Origin: Gammaproteobacteria bacterium
GTDB lineage: Bacteria; Pseudomonadota; Gammaproteobacteria; DRLM01
Reading direction: 5' to 3'
DNA length: 56,817 nt
NCBI GenBank assembly: GCA_023266095.1
Contig: JAHFRV010000016.1
Coordinates: forward strand, 1-56,817
The notes beneath the pieces are model-generated. The model searched no databases, was not told the DNA's origin, and saw only the letters and a program-made list of their open reading frames with translations. Of the stretch, positions 8,765 to 16,195 are shown one piece after another; within the stretch, counting starts at the first letter, position 1, and every line of letters begins with the position of its first letter. The position numbers were made by a program, and so were the translations under genes.

Positions 8765-10111
8765 CTAGGGCATCAGCTCCTGCCAGGCGACAATGCGTGT
8801 GCCGCCGTAGGCGCCCAGCGGGATGTGTACATCCAGCAAATTGGTGGCCACGCCCGAGGCGACAGGGGTCCAAGTGCTGACACTCATGCGCAAGGTCCTG
8901 CCCGAATTGCCAACGGTCCAGCAAGTGCCGCCGCTGTCACAAGAGACACTCAGCAGATTCACGGTGCCGGCCAGTGGCTGATAGCTCCAACTCGCGCCGT
9001 TCCAGTGCAACATGGTGTAGTTGCCGCCGCTGACCGCGCCGACGGCCCAGCAGTCGCTCGCGCTGAGACAGGACACGCCGTTCATGTGCACATAAACGGG
9101 AGCGACGACCAGCGCCGCGGCCCAGGCCGCGGTGCGTTGCACGAAGGTGAGCAAGTTAGGCGCCGTGCGCTGGCCTACCGCCCAGCAGGCGGTGGCGCTG
9201 GTGCAATACACATCCCTGAGATCGCGCGTGGTGCCGGAGGCCTCGACGGCCCAGGCGGCGCCGTTGTAGCGCAGGATGGTGCCTGCCTGGCCCACCGCGT
9301 AGCAGATGGTGGTGGGACAGTGCACGCCTAAAAGATCGTTGCCCGTGCCCGAGGCCGAGGCGGCCCACGACGTGCCGTCCCAGCGCCGAATGGTGCCGCT
9401 GTTGCCCACCGCAAAACAATTGAAGGGCGCAACCGGCTGGCAGCCCACCTCGTTGAGCGTGTTGCCGGTACCCGAAACGGAGGCGGCCCACGACGTGCCG
9501 TTCCAGCGCCGGATGGTGCCGCTGGCACCCACCGCCCAACAGTTGGTGACACTGCTGCAAAAGATACCGACCAGGTTACTGGCCGTGCCCGAGGCGGAGG
9601 CAGCCCACGTTGCCCCGTTCCATTGCAGGATCACGCCGCTATTACCGGCCGTCCATACCGCCGGCCGTTGGATGAGGGTCTCGACGGTGCGGCTGCCCGC
9701 CACCACGCCGCCGGACGCGCGCGCCACACCGACGCTCCTGATACGTTTTTGGTTCGTAGGCAGTGCGGCACCGCTGAAGTCGGTGTTGAACACCGATATG
9801 GTGAAATCGCCCGTGCCGAAAGCAGTATTGCTTTCGCCTGGGTAGGCGGCGTTTTGTATCCAGCCGCGCGCGCCCTTTTCCAGACCCGCTTCGCCGATGA
9901 ACAAAGCCTGCGCGCCGCGCAGATGCGCGAGCGCGGCATGGCTGGAACCACCGACCAGTACGCTGAGCGTGGCCGCCAGCACGCCGATGATGGCGATGAG
10001 CACCACCGCGGCGATCAGTAAGGAACCCGTTTGGCGGTGCCGCGGCCGCGCGGAAAAATGAGCTGGCGAACAAGCTAGCGATGTTTTCATGGTGCGAATG
10101 ACGGAACTCAT
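8765..10111 (-). CDS. MshP-like minor pilin with C-terminal seven-repeat (beta-propeller-like) domain
   Basis: The 448-residue product has a prepilin-type leader ending RQTG, then a SLLIAAVVLIAIIGVLAATL membrane helix without Glu at position 5, as in PilX/MshP/GspK-type minor pilins. After ~150 residues of pilin-like sequence come about seven units of ~40 residues (residues ~152-435, DNA ~8806-9658). Each unit carries a pattern like CWAVG-SGTIRRWNGTSWAAS-SGT-L-GV-C, with repeated Trp and paired Cys. Seven such blades suggest a beta-propeller. MshP/PilX proteins sit at pilus tips, so this is probably an adhesive tip. The start overlaps the mshO stop (ATGA). Ordinary MshP is far shorter. Confidence 0.8.
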   Translation of the reverse strand: MSSVIRTMKTSLACSPAHFSARPRHRQTGSLLIAAVVLIAIIGVLAATLSVLVGGSSHAALAHLRGAQALFIGEAGLEKGARGWIQNAAYPGESNTAFGTGDFTISVFNTDFSGAALPTNQKRIRSVGVARASGGVVAGSRTVETLIQRPAVWTAGNSGVILQWNGATWAASASGTASNLVGIFCSSVTNCWAVGASGTIRRWNGTSWAASVSGTGNTLNEVGCQPVAPFNCFAVGNSGTIRRWDGTSWAASASGTGNDLLGVHCPTTICYAVGQAGTILRYNGAAWAVEASGTTRDLRDVYCTSATACWAVGQRTAPNLLTFVQRTAAWAAALVVAPVYVHMNGVSCLSASDCWAVGAVSGGNYTMLHWNGASWSYQPLAGTVNLLSVSCDSGGTCWTVGNSGRTLRMSVSTWTPVASGVATNLLDVHIPLGAYGGTRIVAWQELMP

Positions 10112-10596
10112 GGGAAATTCCGCGGGCGCAGGGTGGCGCGCGAGTTGAGCGTCTCGCCGCCCTGGGTGATGGTGAGTGTGGTGGTGATGTAATACACCTC
10201 GGTAGCGCTCGCGGCGGTGGTTTTGCCGTCGCGACGCAGGTAGGCGAAGTTCAAGGCGCTTACGTTGTCGGCAAGTGGTACGCCGTTGCGCGTCAGGGTG
10301 GTACCGCTGCGGGTATAGGTGACGGTGGTGCCGCCGAGATTGGTGTAGGTGATTTGCGTGGCAGGCGCCATGGTCAAGTCGGCGGGTGTCGCGGAGCGTA
10401 TGCTGCGCAGATCGCGCGTCATGCGTTCGAGCGCGAGCCGCGCTTGACCCTGCGATGTGCTCTGAGTACGGCTGCTCACATAGGCGCGCACGCCGCCGTC
10501 CACCAGCAGCGCGGCGACGGGGGCTAAAATCGCCAGCAACACGATCACCACCACCATTTCCATCAAGGTGAAACCCTGTATCCGGCGTGCCTGCAT
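10108..10596 (-). CDS. mshO: MshO-like minor pilin
   Basis: The 162-residue protein begins MQARRIQG, then FTLMEMVVVIVLLAILAPVAALLV: a prepilin peptidase site followed by the N-terminal helix with Glu5. The body has the GspJ/MshO look (QARLALERMTRDLRSIRSATP) and a beta-rich C-terminus. The ATG at 10596 overlaps the mshD stop (TGATG), which fixes the start although the frame is open further upstream. It probably belongs to the tip complex that primes pilus assembly. Confidence 0.85.
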   Translation of the reverse strand: MQARRIQGFTLMEMVVVIVLLAILAPVAALLVDGGVRAYVSSRTQSTSQGQARLALERMTRDLRSIRSATPADLTMAPATQITYTNLGGTTVTYTRSGTTLTRNGVPLADNVSALNFAYLRRDGKTTAASATEVYYITTTLTITQGGETLNSRATLRPRNFP

Positions 10597-10994
10597 CAGT
10601 AGTTCGCCAGTAAGGTGGTCAGGCTGGTGCCTGCCGCCCCGCTCACCGTGACGGTGACGACTTTGTAGTTGGCATCGCCGCTCCAGCTCAGCGCCAGATT
10701 CGAGGTGACGGTATAGCCCGCCGGCACACTTGTGCAGGAGGATTGCGTCGAAACCGGAACAGATGTGCAAGGGTCGAAGTTGGCGGCACTGAGAGCCGCA
10801 ATACCCTGTGCATTGCGCTGTGCCAGGATCAACTCCATGCGCTCCTGCGCGAGTCGGGTCACGGTGTCGATGCGCGCTCCCTGCGGCGCGCCCGCGAGCA
10901 CGCCGCCGAACGCGGTGAACAGGCCCACGCTGAGGATGCTCACCACCACGATGAAAATCACCAGTTCAACGAGGCTATAGCCGCGGCAGTTCAT
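10596..10994 (-). CDS. mshD: MshD-like minor pilin
   Basis: A 132-residue prepilin with a short leader (MNCRG), then YSLVELVIFIVVVSILSVGL with Glu5. The sequence TRLAQERMELILAQRNAQG and a CTSVP...CTSVPAGY cysteine pair follow; the product is GspI/MshD-like. It overlaps mshC by four bases (10991-10994) and mshO by one base, so the minor pilins C, D, O and P are translationally coupled. Confidence 0.85.
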   Translation of the reverse strand: MNCRGYSLVELVIFIVVVSILSVGLFTAFGGVLAGAPQGARIDTVTRLAQERMELILAQRNAQGIAALSAANFDPCTSVPVSTQSSCTSVPAGYTVTSNLALSWSGDANYKVVTVTVSGAAGTSLTTLLANY

Positions 10995-11467
10995 TGCACC
11001 AGCACTCTGCCGGTCTGCGGGCTGATGCGCACGTTGATCGTGCTTCCTCCACCGCTCAAGGAGATTACCGCGTCAGCGGCCAACGCTGTGCCGGGTAAGG
11101 TGGCGTCGGTATAAGGACTGCCCTGACCATCGAATACGATAAAACTAGAGGGGCTGCTGAGAGCGATGCCGGCAGGAAAAGAAATCGTGTTCGTTCCGAT
11201 AACCGGATGCGGCACGGCGGTGCCGGTGCGGATGGCGATGCCGTAATTGCCGGCGGTGAAGTTGATGCGATAACGCTCGCCGCGCGTCATGGCCAGCGCC
11301 TGGGTGTAGCGAATGTCGCTCGCCAGCTGCTGGGCCTGGGCCTCCAGATTGATACCCTCACCCGGCCACCGCATCACCACCACCAACGAAACGATGGTGA
11401 TGATTACCATCACCACCGCCAGCTCGATCAGGGTCCATCCATTTTGGTAGTGTTGCATCCTAGGCAC
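10991..11467 (-). CDS. mshC: MshC-like minor pilin (GspH/FimT type)
   Basis: The 158-residue protein has a type III prepilin signal (YQNG, then WTLIELAVVMVIITIVSLVV with Glu5) and the GspH/FimT motif LASDIRYTQALAMTRGERYRI. It ends with the family's NVRISPQTGRVLVQ. The frame opens with a GTG at 11467; an ATG at 11458 with AGG eight bases upstream is an equally good start. The gene is separated from the major pilin gene by about 50 bases. Confidence 0.85.
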   Translation of the reverse strand: MPRMQHYQNGWTLIELAVVMVIITIVSLVVVMRWPGEGINLEAQAQQLASDIRYTQALAMTRGERYRINFTAGNYGIAIRTGTAVPHPVIGTNTISFPAGIALSSPSSFIVFDGQGSPYTDATLPGTALAADAVISLSGGGSTINVRISPQTGRVLVQ

Positions 11468-11518
11468 CTGGCAATGCTACACCGGCGGGCGTTCCCTGCC
11501 CGCAGCGGAAACCTAGAC

Positions 11519-11881
11519 TTAGGTACCGATGGCCATGAAGGTCGCTGTCTCACCGGAGGTGCGGGTCACCGTGCAGCTGACGGAGGCATCCAGCGCTATT
11601 GGCGCCGCTGAAATGCTATACCCCGTGGGCAGGCCACCTTGAAGTAAACCGCCGGTCGCGGTGCAGTTGGCAACGGGTACGCAACTCGCCGAGCCGGCCT
11701 TGCAGGCGCCATAGTTCACGGACGAGGCCGAGCCCAACGCGCCCGCGACACCGTCGGTGGAAGCTTGTTGAGCCTCCGGCGCGAGATCGACGAACTTCGG
11801 CACCGCAATCGCCGCGAGGATACCCAACAGCACCATCACCACCACCAATTCAATTAATGTGAAACCGATTTGCTTGTTCAT
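11519..11881 (-). CDS. mshA: MshA-like major pilin
   Basis: A 120-residue pilin with a six-residue leader (MNKQIG) and FTLIELVVVMVLLGILAAIAVPKFVDL, the MshA/MshB signature, followed by APEAQQASTDGVAGALGSASSVNYGACKAG. Cysteines near 61-74 and in the C-terminal CTVTRTSG are probably disulfide-bonded. The ATG at 11881 follows a strong GGAGGAG site, stronger than those of the minor pilins, as expected for the major subunit. An upstream in-frame ATG at 11908 lacks such a site. Confidence 0.9.
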   Translation of the reverse strand: MNKQIGFTLIELVVVMVLLGILAAIAVPKFVDLAPEAQQASTDGVAGALGSASSVNYGACKAGSASCVPVANCTATGGLLQGGLPTGYSISAAPIALDASVSCTVTRTSGETATFMAIGT

Positions 11882-12042
11882 GTAACTCCTCCGTTTGAGA
11901 TATATCACTGCGCCGTCTGTCGCGCATCGTTTCCTAAAGCATGTGTGTTGTGGGCCATGTGTATTTCATATCTTCCACGGATGGCGCAGGTTGCCATTAT
12001 GTTTTCGGATAGTGTGCGTAATTCTTTAGAGTAGACATACCG

Positions 12043-13269
12043 CTACCGTCCCAACATCACGCGGCCCATATCCCACATAGGCAGGACAACACCCAAGGCG
12101 AGGATCAGTACCAGCACGCCAATGATGCCGATGAGGATGGGTTCAATGGCGCTGGCGAGGTTTCTAAGCGTGTAGTCCACTTCGCGGTCGTAATAACTAC
12201 CCACTTCCGTGAGCAGTTCATCCACCGCGCCGGTCTCTTCGCCCACGGCCATCATTTGCAAGATGAGCGGCGGGAACAGCTCGGTCGCCGCGGCCGTGCC
12301 GGTGATGGTCTCGCCACGCTCCACGCCGTCGCGCATAGCCAGGATGTGTTGGGCCATGTAGTCATTGTCCACGGCATGGCTGACCACGGTCATCGCCCGT
12401 GTCCACGGCACACCCGAGTGCATACTGATGGCCAGCGCATGGGCGTAACGGCTCAGCGTGGCCTGAAACACGATGGGGCCGATGACGGGCACACGCAGTT
12501 TGTAACGGTGCCAGCGCAGACGGCCCCGCGCGGTTTTGACATAAGTGCGTACGGCGGTGACGATGCCGGCAATCGCCAGCAGCAGCAGGTACCAATAGTG
12601 GACGGTGAAGTGAGAGGTGGCGAGCAGGATACGCGTGGGCAACGGCAAGGTGGCGCCATAGGTGGCAAAGACCTTGGCGAAGGCGGGTATCACCAGCACG
12701 TTGATTACCACCATCGCGATACTGATAGCGATGAGCACCATCATGGGATAACGCAGCGCGGAACTGATGCGTTGCAGGATCTCGTGCTCCTTGCCCAAAT
12801 ACTCCGAGAGGCTCAGAAACATCTCCGGCAGCTGGCCGCTGGTCTCACCCACTTCGACGATGCTCACGAACAGCGAGGAGAATACCTCCGGGTGACGGCG
12901 CAGCGCGCCGTTGAGGTCGAGACCCGCCTCCAGGTCCGCGACCACATCGCCGATGACGCGTGCTAGCGCCGGACTTTGCGACGAACGACCAAGACCGCGC
13001 AAGGCCTGGAGTATGGGTACGCCGGCACGCAGCAGGGTATGCATCTGGCGGCTGAAGAAAATGAGGTCGACCAGACGGACTTTGCGGCGCTCGAAGCGGG
13101 TATTCAATAGTGCCAGCAAGTCCCGTGCAGCCTCTACCGGCGCGATGTCGATGGGAGCGATGCTGCGGCCCATCAATTGGCCGGCCACGGCGTCTTCGCT
13201 GGCGGCCTCGAGCTCCCCGGTGACGGTGGCGCCGGTGGCATCGTACCCGCGATAGTGGTAACGCGGCAC
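12043..13269 (-). CDS. mshG: MshG, inner-membrane platform protein (GspF/PilC family)
   Basis: The 408-residue protein contains two repeated T2SS-F domains (LIFFSRQMHTLLRAGVPILQ and LSRYAHALAISMHSGVPWTRA) and three main hydrophobic helices (residues ~172-195, ~225-245, ~375-400). It closes with IGIIGVLVLILALGVVLPMWDM. It anchors the MshE motor in the inner membrane. It starts three bases after the mshE stop codon. About 160 bases, in which no clear promoter was seen, separate it from mshA. Confidence 0.93.
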   Translation of the reverse strand: MPRYHYRGYDATGATVTGELEAASEDAVAGQLMGRSIAPIDIAPVEAARDLLALLNTRFERRKVRLVDLIFFSRQMHTLLRAGVPILQALRGLGRSSQSPALARVIGDVVADLEAGLDLNGALRRHPEVFSSLFVSIVEVGETSGQLPEMFLSLSEYLGKEHEILQRISSALRYPMMVLIAISIAMVVINVLVIPAFAKVFATYGATLPLPTRILLATSHFTVHYWYLLLLAIAGIVTAVRTYVKTARGRLRWHRYKLRVPVIGPIVFQATLSRYAHALAISMHSGVPWTRAMTVVSHAVDNDYMAQHILAMRDGVERGETITGTAAATELFPPLILQMMAVGEETGAVDELLTEVGSYYDREVDYTLRNLASAIEPILIGIIGVLVLILALGVVLPMWDMGRVMLGR

Positions 13270-13272
13270 GGC

Positions 13273-14982
13273 TTATAACTCCCCGCCGTAGGCCACGCGC
13301 AACACCTCCTGCACGGTGGTGAAGCCGCGCGCCGCCAGGTCCACCGCATTGTGTTTGAGGCTGTGATAGCCGGGCCGCTGCGTCGCGAGTTGCGCGAAAC
13401 CCATGACGTCGCCGGTGTGCAAGGCTGCGGTGAGTTTGTGGTCCATCTCCAGCAGCTCGTAGACGCCGATGCGGCCTTGGTAACCCGATTCGTTGCACTG
13501 TGTGCAGCCGCGTCCGCGTCTGAAGGAGAGTCCCTCGACGGTGATAGCGAGACGCTGTTCCAGCACGGCGCGTTGTGCCGCGTCCAAGGGTGCCGGTTCG
13601 GCGCAACTGTCGCAGATGCGCCGCACCAGGCGTTGGGCCAGCACGCCGCGCAGCGACGCGCCGATGAGATAGGGTTCGGCGCCCATGTCCATGAGGCGCA
13701 CCGGCGTGGAGACGGCGTCGTTGGTGTGCAGCGTGGAGAGCACGAAATGGCCGGTCATGGCGGCACGCAGGCCGATCTCCGCGGTCTCCTTGTCGCGCAT
13801 CTCGCCGATGAGGATGATGTCCGGGTCTTGGCGGAGGATGGAGCGCAGCACACGGCCGAAACCGAGATCGATCTTGGGATTGACCTGCACCTGGTTGATT
13901 CCACGCAGCCGGTACTCCACCGGATCCTCGACGGTGATGATCTTGACCGCCGGCGTGTTCAGCTCCTTGAGTGCCGCATAGAGCGTCGTGGTCTTGCCGC
14001 TGCCGGTGGGGCCGGTCACCAGTAACATCCCGTGCGGATGGCGCAACAACACGCGCAGGCGTTCGAGCAAAGCGGACGGCATACCCAGGTTTTCCAGATC
14101 CAGCATGCCGCTGGATTGATTCAACAGCCGCAATACCGCCGACTCGCCGTAGGGCAGCGGCATGGTGGACAAGCGCACGTCGATGCTCTTGTCCTGCACG
14201 CGGATGTTGAAACGTCCGTCCTGCGGCAGGCGTTTCTCCGAGATGTCCAGCCCGGCCATGAGTTTGAGCCGCGAAATCAAAGCGCCCGCGATACGCCGCT
14301 CGGCGGTGGTCTGTACCCGCAGCACTCCATCGAGGCGGAAACGAATGCGCAGCTCGTGCTCGTCGGGTTCGATATGAATGTCCGAGGCATTCACCTGCAC
14401 CGCATCATCGAACATGGTCTGCAGCAATTTCACCACCGGCGCATCGCTCTGCCCCTCCGTGGCGGCGAGCGCGCGCAGGCTCACATCGTGCGCGGAGAGT
14501 TGCTGTTCCAGCTCAGCCGCGAAACCGCTGATCTCGGTGGTGCGGCGATAAATCGCGTCCACCGTGCGCAATAAGTCCGCTTCTTTAACCACCGCCAAGC
14601 GCAGCGGGCGGCGTACCTGACGGCTGATCTCGTCGTAGGCGAACAAGTCGGTGGGATCGGCCATGCCGATCAACAGGCCCTCCGGCCCGTCGTCCAGGGC
14701 GATGACCCGGAAGCGCCGTGCCTGCACCTCGGGAATGAGGCGCACCACCTCCGGTTTGATGTCGTAGCGGCGCAGGTCGATGAAACTGATCGCGAGCTGG
14801 CGCGCGAGGAAATCCAGTAACTGGTCCTCGCCCAGGCAACCGATCTCGATGAGCACGCGTCCCAGCTTGTGGCCGGATTGCTTCTGCGCCTCCAGCGCCG
14901 CACGCAGCTGGTCGGCGGAGATCACCGCATGTTCGACCAGCAAGTCGCCGAGGCGCAATTTCTTGGGTTTTTCGAGGGCCAT
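13273..14982 (-). CDS. mshE: MshE, pilus extension ATPase with c-di-GMP-binding N-domain
   Basis: The 569-residue GspE/PilB-type ATPase has Walker A GPTGSGKT at 324-331, an Asp box and Walker B (DIILIGEMRD, 388-397), a His box (GHFVLSTLHT) and a four-cysteine zinc site (C457, C460, C493, C496). The N-terminus (KKLRLGDLLVEHAVISADQL, then HKLGRVLIE) fits the MshEN motif RLGxxLV...QL...LGxxLI, which binds cyclic di-GMP in Vibrio MshE. The motor is therefore probably switched by c-di-GMP. It is the first gene of the minus-strand pilus cluster. Confidence 0.95.
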   Translation of the reverse strand: MALEKPKKLRLGDLLVEHAVISADQLRAALEAQKQSGHKLGRVLIEIGCLGEDQLLDFLARQLAISFIDLRRYDIKPEVVRLIPEVQARRFRVIALDDGPEGLLIGMADPTDLFAYDEISRQVRRPLRLAVVKEADLLRTVDAIYRRTTEISGFAAELEQQLSAHDVSLRALAATEGQSDAPVVKLLQTMFDDAVQVNASDIHIEPDEHELRIRFRLDGVLRVQTTAERRIAGALISRLKLMAGLDISEKRLPQDGRFNIRVQDKSIDVRLSTMPLPYGESAVLRLLNQSSGMLDLENLGMPSALLERLRVLLRHPHGMLLVTGPTGSGKTTTLYAALKELNTPAVKIITVEDPVEYRLRGINQVQVNPKIDLGFGRVLRSILRQDPDIILIGEMRDKETAEIGLRAAMTGHFVLSTLHTNDAVSTPVRLMDMGAEPYLIGASLRGVLAQRLVRRICDSCAEPAPLDAAQRAVLEQRLAITVEGLSFRRGRGCTQCNESGYQGRIGVYELLEMDHKLTAALHTGDVMGFAQLATQRPGYHSLKHNAVDLAARGFTTVQEVLRVAYGGEL

Positions 14983-15149
14983 ACGCTCCTTGCTCGATAG
15001 ACGTTATAAATCCTTGCGGGCGCGGTCGCCCGAATCTATAACGGCTTGAACAGGCTAGGCTGAAGAGGAAGAGTACACGTCTGGTTGTCGCGCACCCGCA
15101 AAGGGCACACCAACCGTGGATTGGTTAATGCGCTGTTTCGCGGTCGGCG

Positions 15150-15266
15150 TATCTGATTGGCGGCGAGAACGGCTTCGAGGCGAGCATGACGCAGTTTTAT
15201 GACAGGCTGGGCGAAAAGAAAGCCAAACGCCTCCACCTGGAGATTTGGCAATTGGGTGTTTTATGA
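15150..15266 (+). pseudogene. Remnant of an ISL3-family transposase
   Basis: A short frame between the pilus locus and the eCIS reads IGGENGFEASMTQFYDRLGE, then KKAKRL, before a TGA at 15264-15266. This resembles the ISL3-type transposase segment of the form W-GGxxRxEASMxxFYxxLGEKK. Sequence on both sides does not continue the protein and no intact ends are visible, so only ~35 codons of an old insertion sequence appear to remain. The rest of 14983-15441 holds no supported gene; it should contain the mshE promoter and possibly an eCIS promoter. Confidence 0.5.
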
Positions 15267-15441
15267 CCCTTGCCGAGTCAAATATGACCCCCTCCTTATT
15301 TTTATAAAAACCAATCATCTATATAGAGACAGCTAATAATGGGTGCTAAATCACCCAAACCCTCCCTCTTTCGTCACAATCAATCTCCAATATAACAGTG
15401 GTTTATATATTCAAATTACTGGCACATCGCTTGCGAAAGTA

Positions 15442-15741
15442 ATGGCGGCGCGGAGTACCGCGAAGCTGAGGCTGACCACGGTGTATGACAGCGGAGACGA
15501 CGAGGCCGAGGTCGATGCGATCGCGACTGAAATTGAGCATTACCTCGAAAAGCACCCTCGCAGCAAGGACAGCCTGGAAGGTGTCCGGAGTTGGTGGCTG
15601 CCCTGTGTGCCGCTAGCCGCGACGTCCTTCAAAGTGGAGCGGGCCTTGGAACGGCTGATCCAGCGCGGCGTGGTTAGCAAGGAACTATTACCCGATGGCC
15701 GGGTGGTTTATTGCTCGGCACGTTTCAAACAGAGTCCGTAG
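15442..15741 (+). CDS. Small protein of unknown function at the eCIS 5' edge (winged-helix-like)
   Basis: A 99-residue protein from the ATG at 15442 (the frame opens at a GTG at 15343). The N-terminal MAARSTAKLRLTTVYDSGDD is followed by an acidic helical segment (EAEVDAIATEIEHYLEKHP). The C-terminal part (FKVERALERLIQRGVVSKEL, then PDGRVVYC) reads like a winged helix-turn-helix with a beta wing. It lies 60 bases upstream of the first eCIS gene on the same strand, so it could be a regulator. I do not recognise the family; no ribosome site is strong. Confidence 0.55.
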   Translation: MAARSTAKLRLTTVYDSGDDEAEVDAIATEIEHYLEKHPRSKDSLEGVRSWWLPCVPLAATSFKVERALERLIQRGVVSKELLPDGRVVYCSARFKQSP

Positions 15742-15800
15742 GCTTTTGTGAGATCGCGGGTAAACCACTTCGCGCTCCATCTTAAATAAGGAGATAGGGT

Positions 15801-16166
15801 ATGGGTGAAAAAATCAGCTGGAATTATGTGGCGCAGGCCCTCAACGGACCCAGTCTATCCGCGGCGGGTGATCTGGAAGTGGACGCCTACGACAAGCTCG
15901 AAGTCAGCATCGCAGACAGCGTGACGCAACAAATCGATCTGGTACCGAATGCCGATGTCTCCTTGCTCATCATCAATCCGCAACCGCCCAGCGCGGACTT
16001 GAGTTATGAGGTCAACGGCAACGACGTGCCGCTGGACGGTCCGCAGGTATTCATCGGTGCCGGCGCGGTCAGCCTGCTCGGCGGCGCCACCAGTTTGACC
16101 TTCACCAATAACACCGGTGCCGACGCGGTCATCGAAATTCTGATCGGACGCGACGCCACGCCTTAA
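15801..16166 (+). CDS. Small beta-rich protein at the head of the eCIS operon, unknown
   Basis: The 121-residue protein MGEKISWNYVAQALNGPSLS... has a good ribosome site (AAGGAGAT, then ATG). It appears almost entirely beta-stranded and acidic, with a repeated hydrophobic pattern (LEVSIADSVTQQIDLV, SLLIINPQPP, SLTFTNNTGADAVIEILIG). No signal peptide. Its place directly before the sheath gene, 30 bases away, suggests a structural or accessory part of the particle. I do not recognise the family. Confidence 0.7.
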   Translation: MGEKISWNYVAQALNGPSLSAAGDLEVDAYDKLEVSIADSVTQQIDLVPNADVSLLIINPQPPSADLSYEVNGNDVPLDGPQVFIGAGAVSLLGGATSLTFTNNTGADAVIEILIGRDATP

Positions 16167-16195
16167 AAACCAGACCACCATAAGGAGAGAACCCT

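Noticed and set aside
11882-12042. Sigma-54 promoter upstream of mshA
   Set aside because: A TGGCA sequence is present on the minus strand, but the GG-N10-GC spacing is not met.
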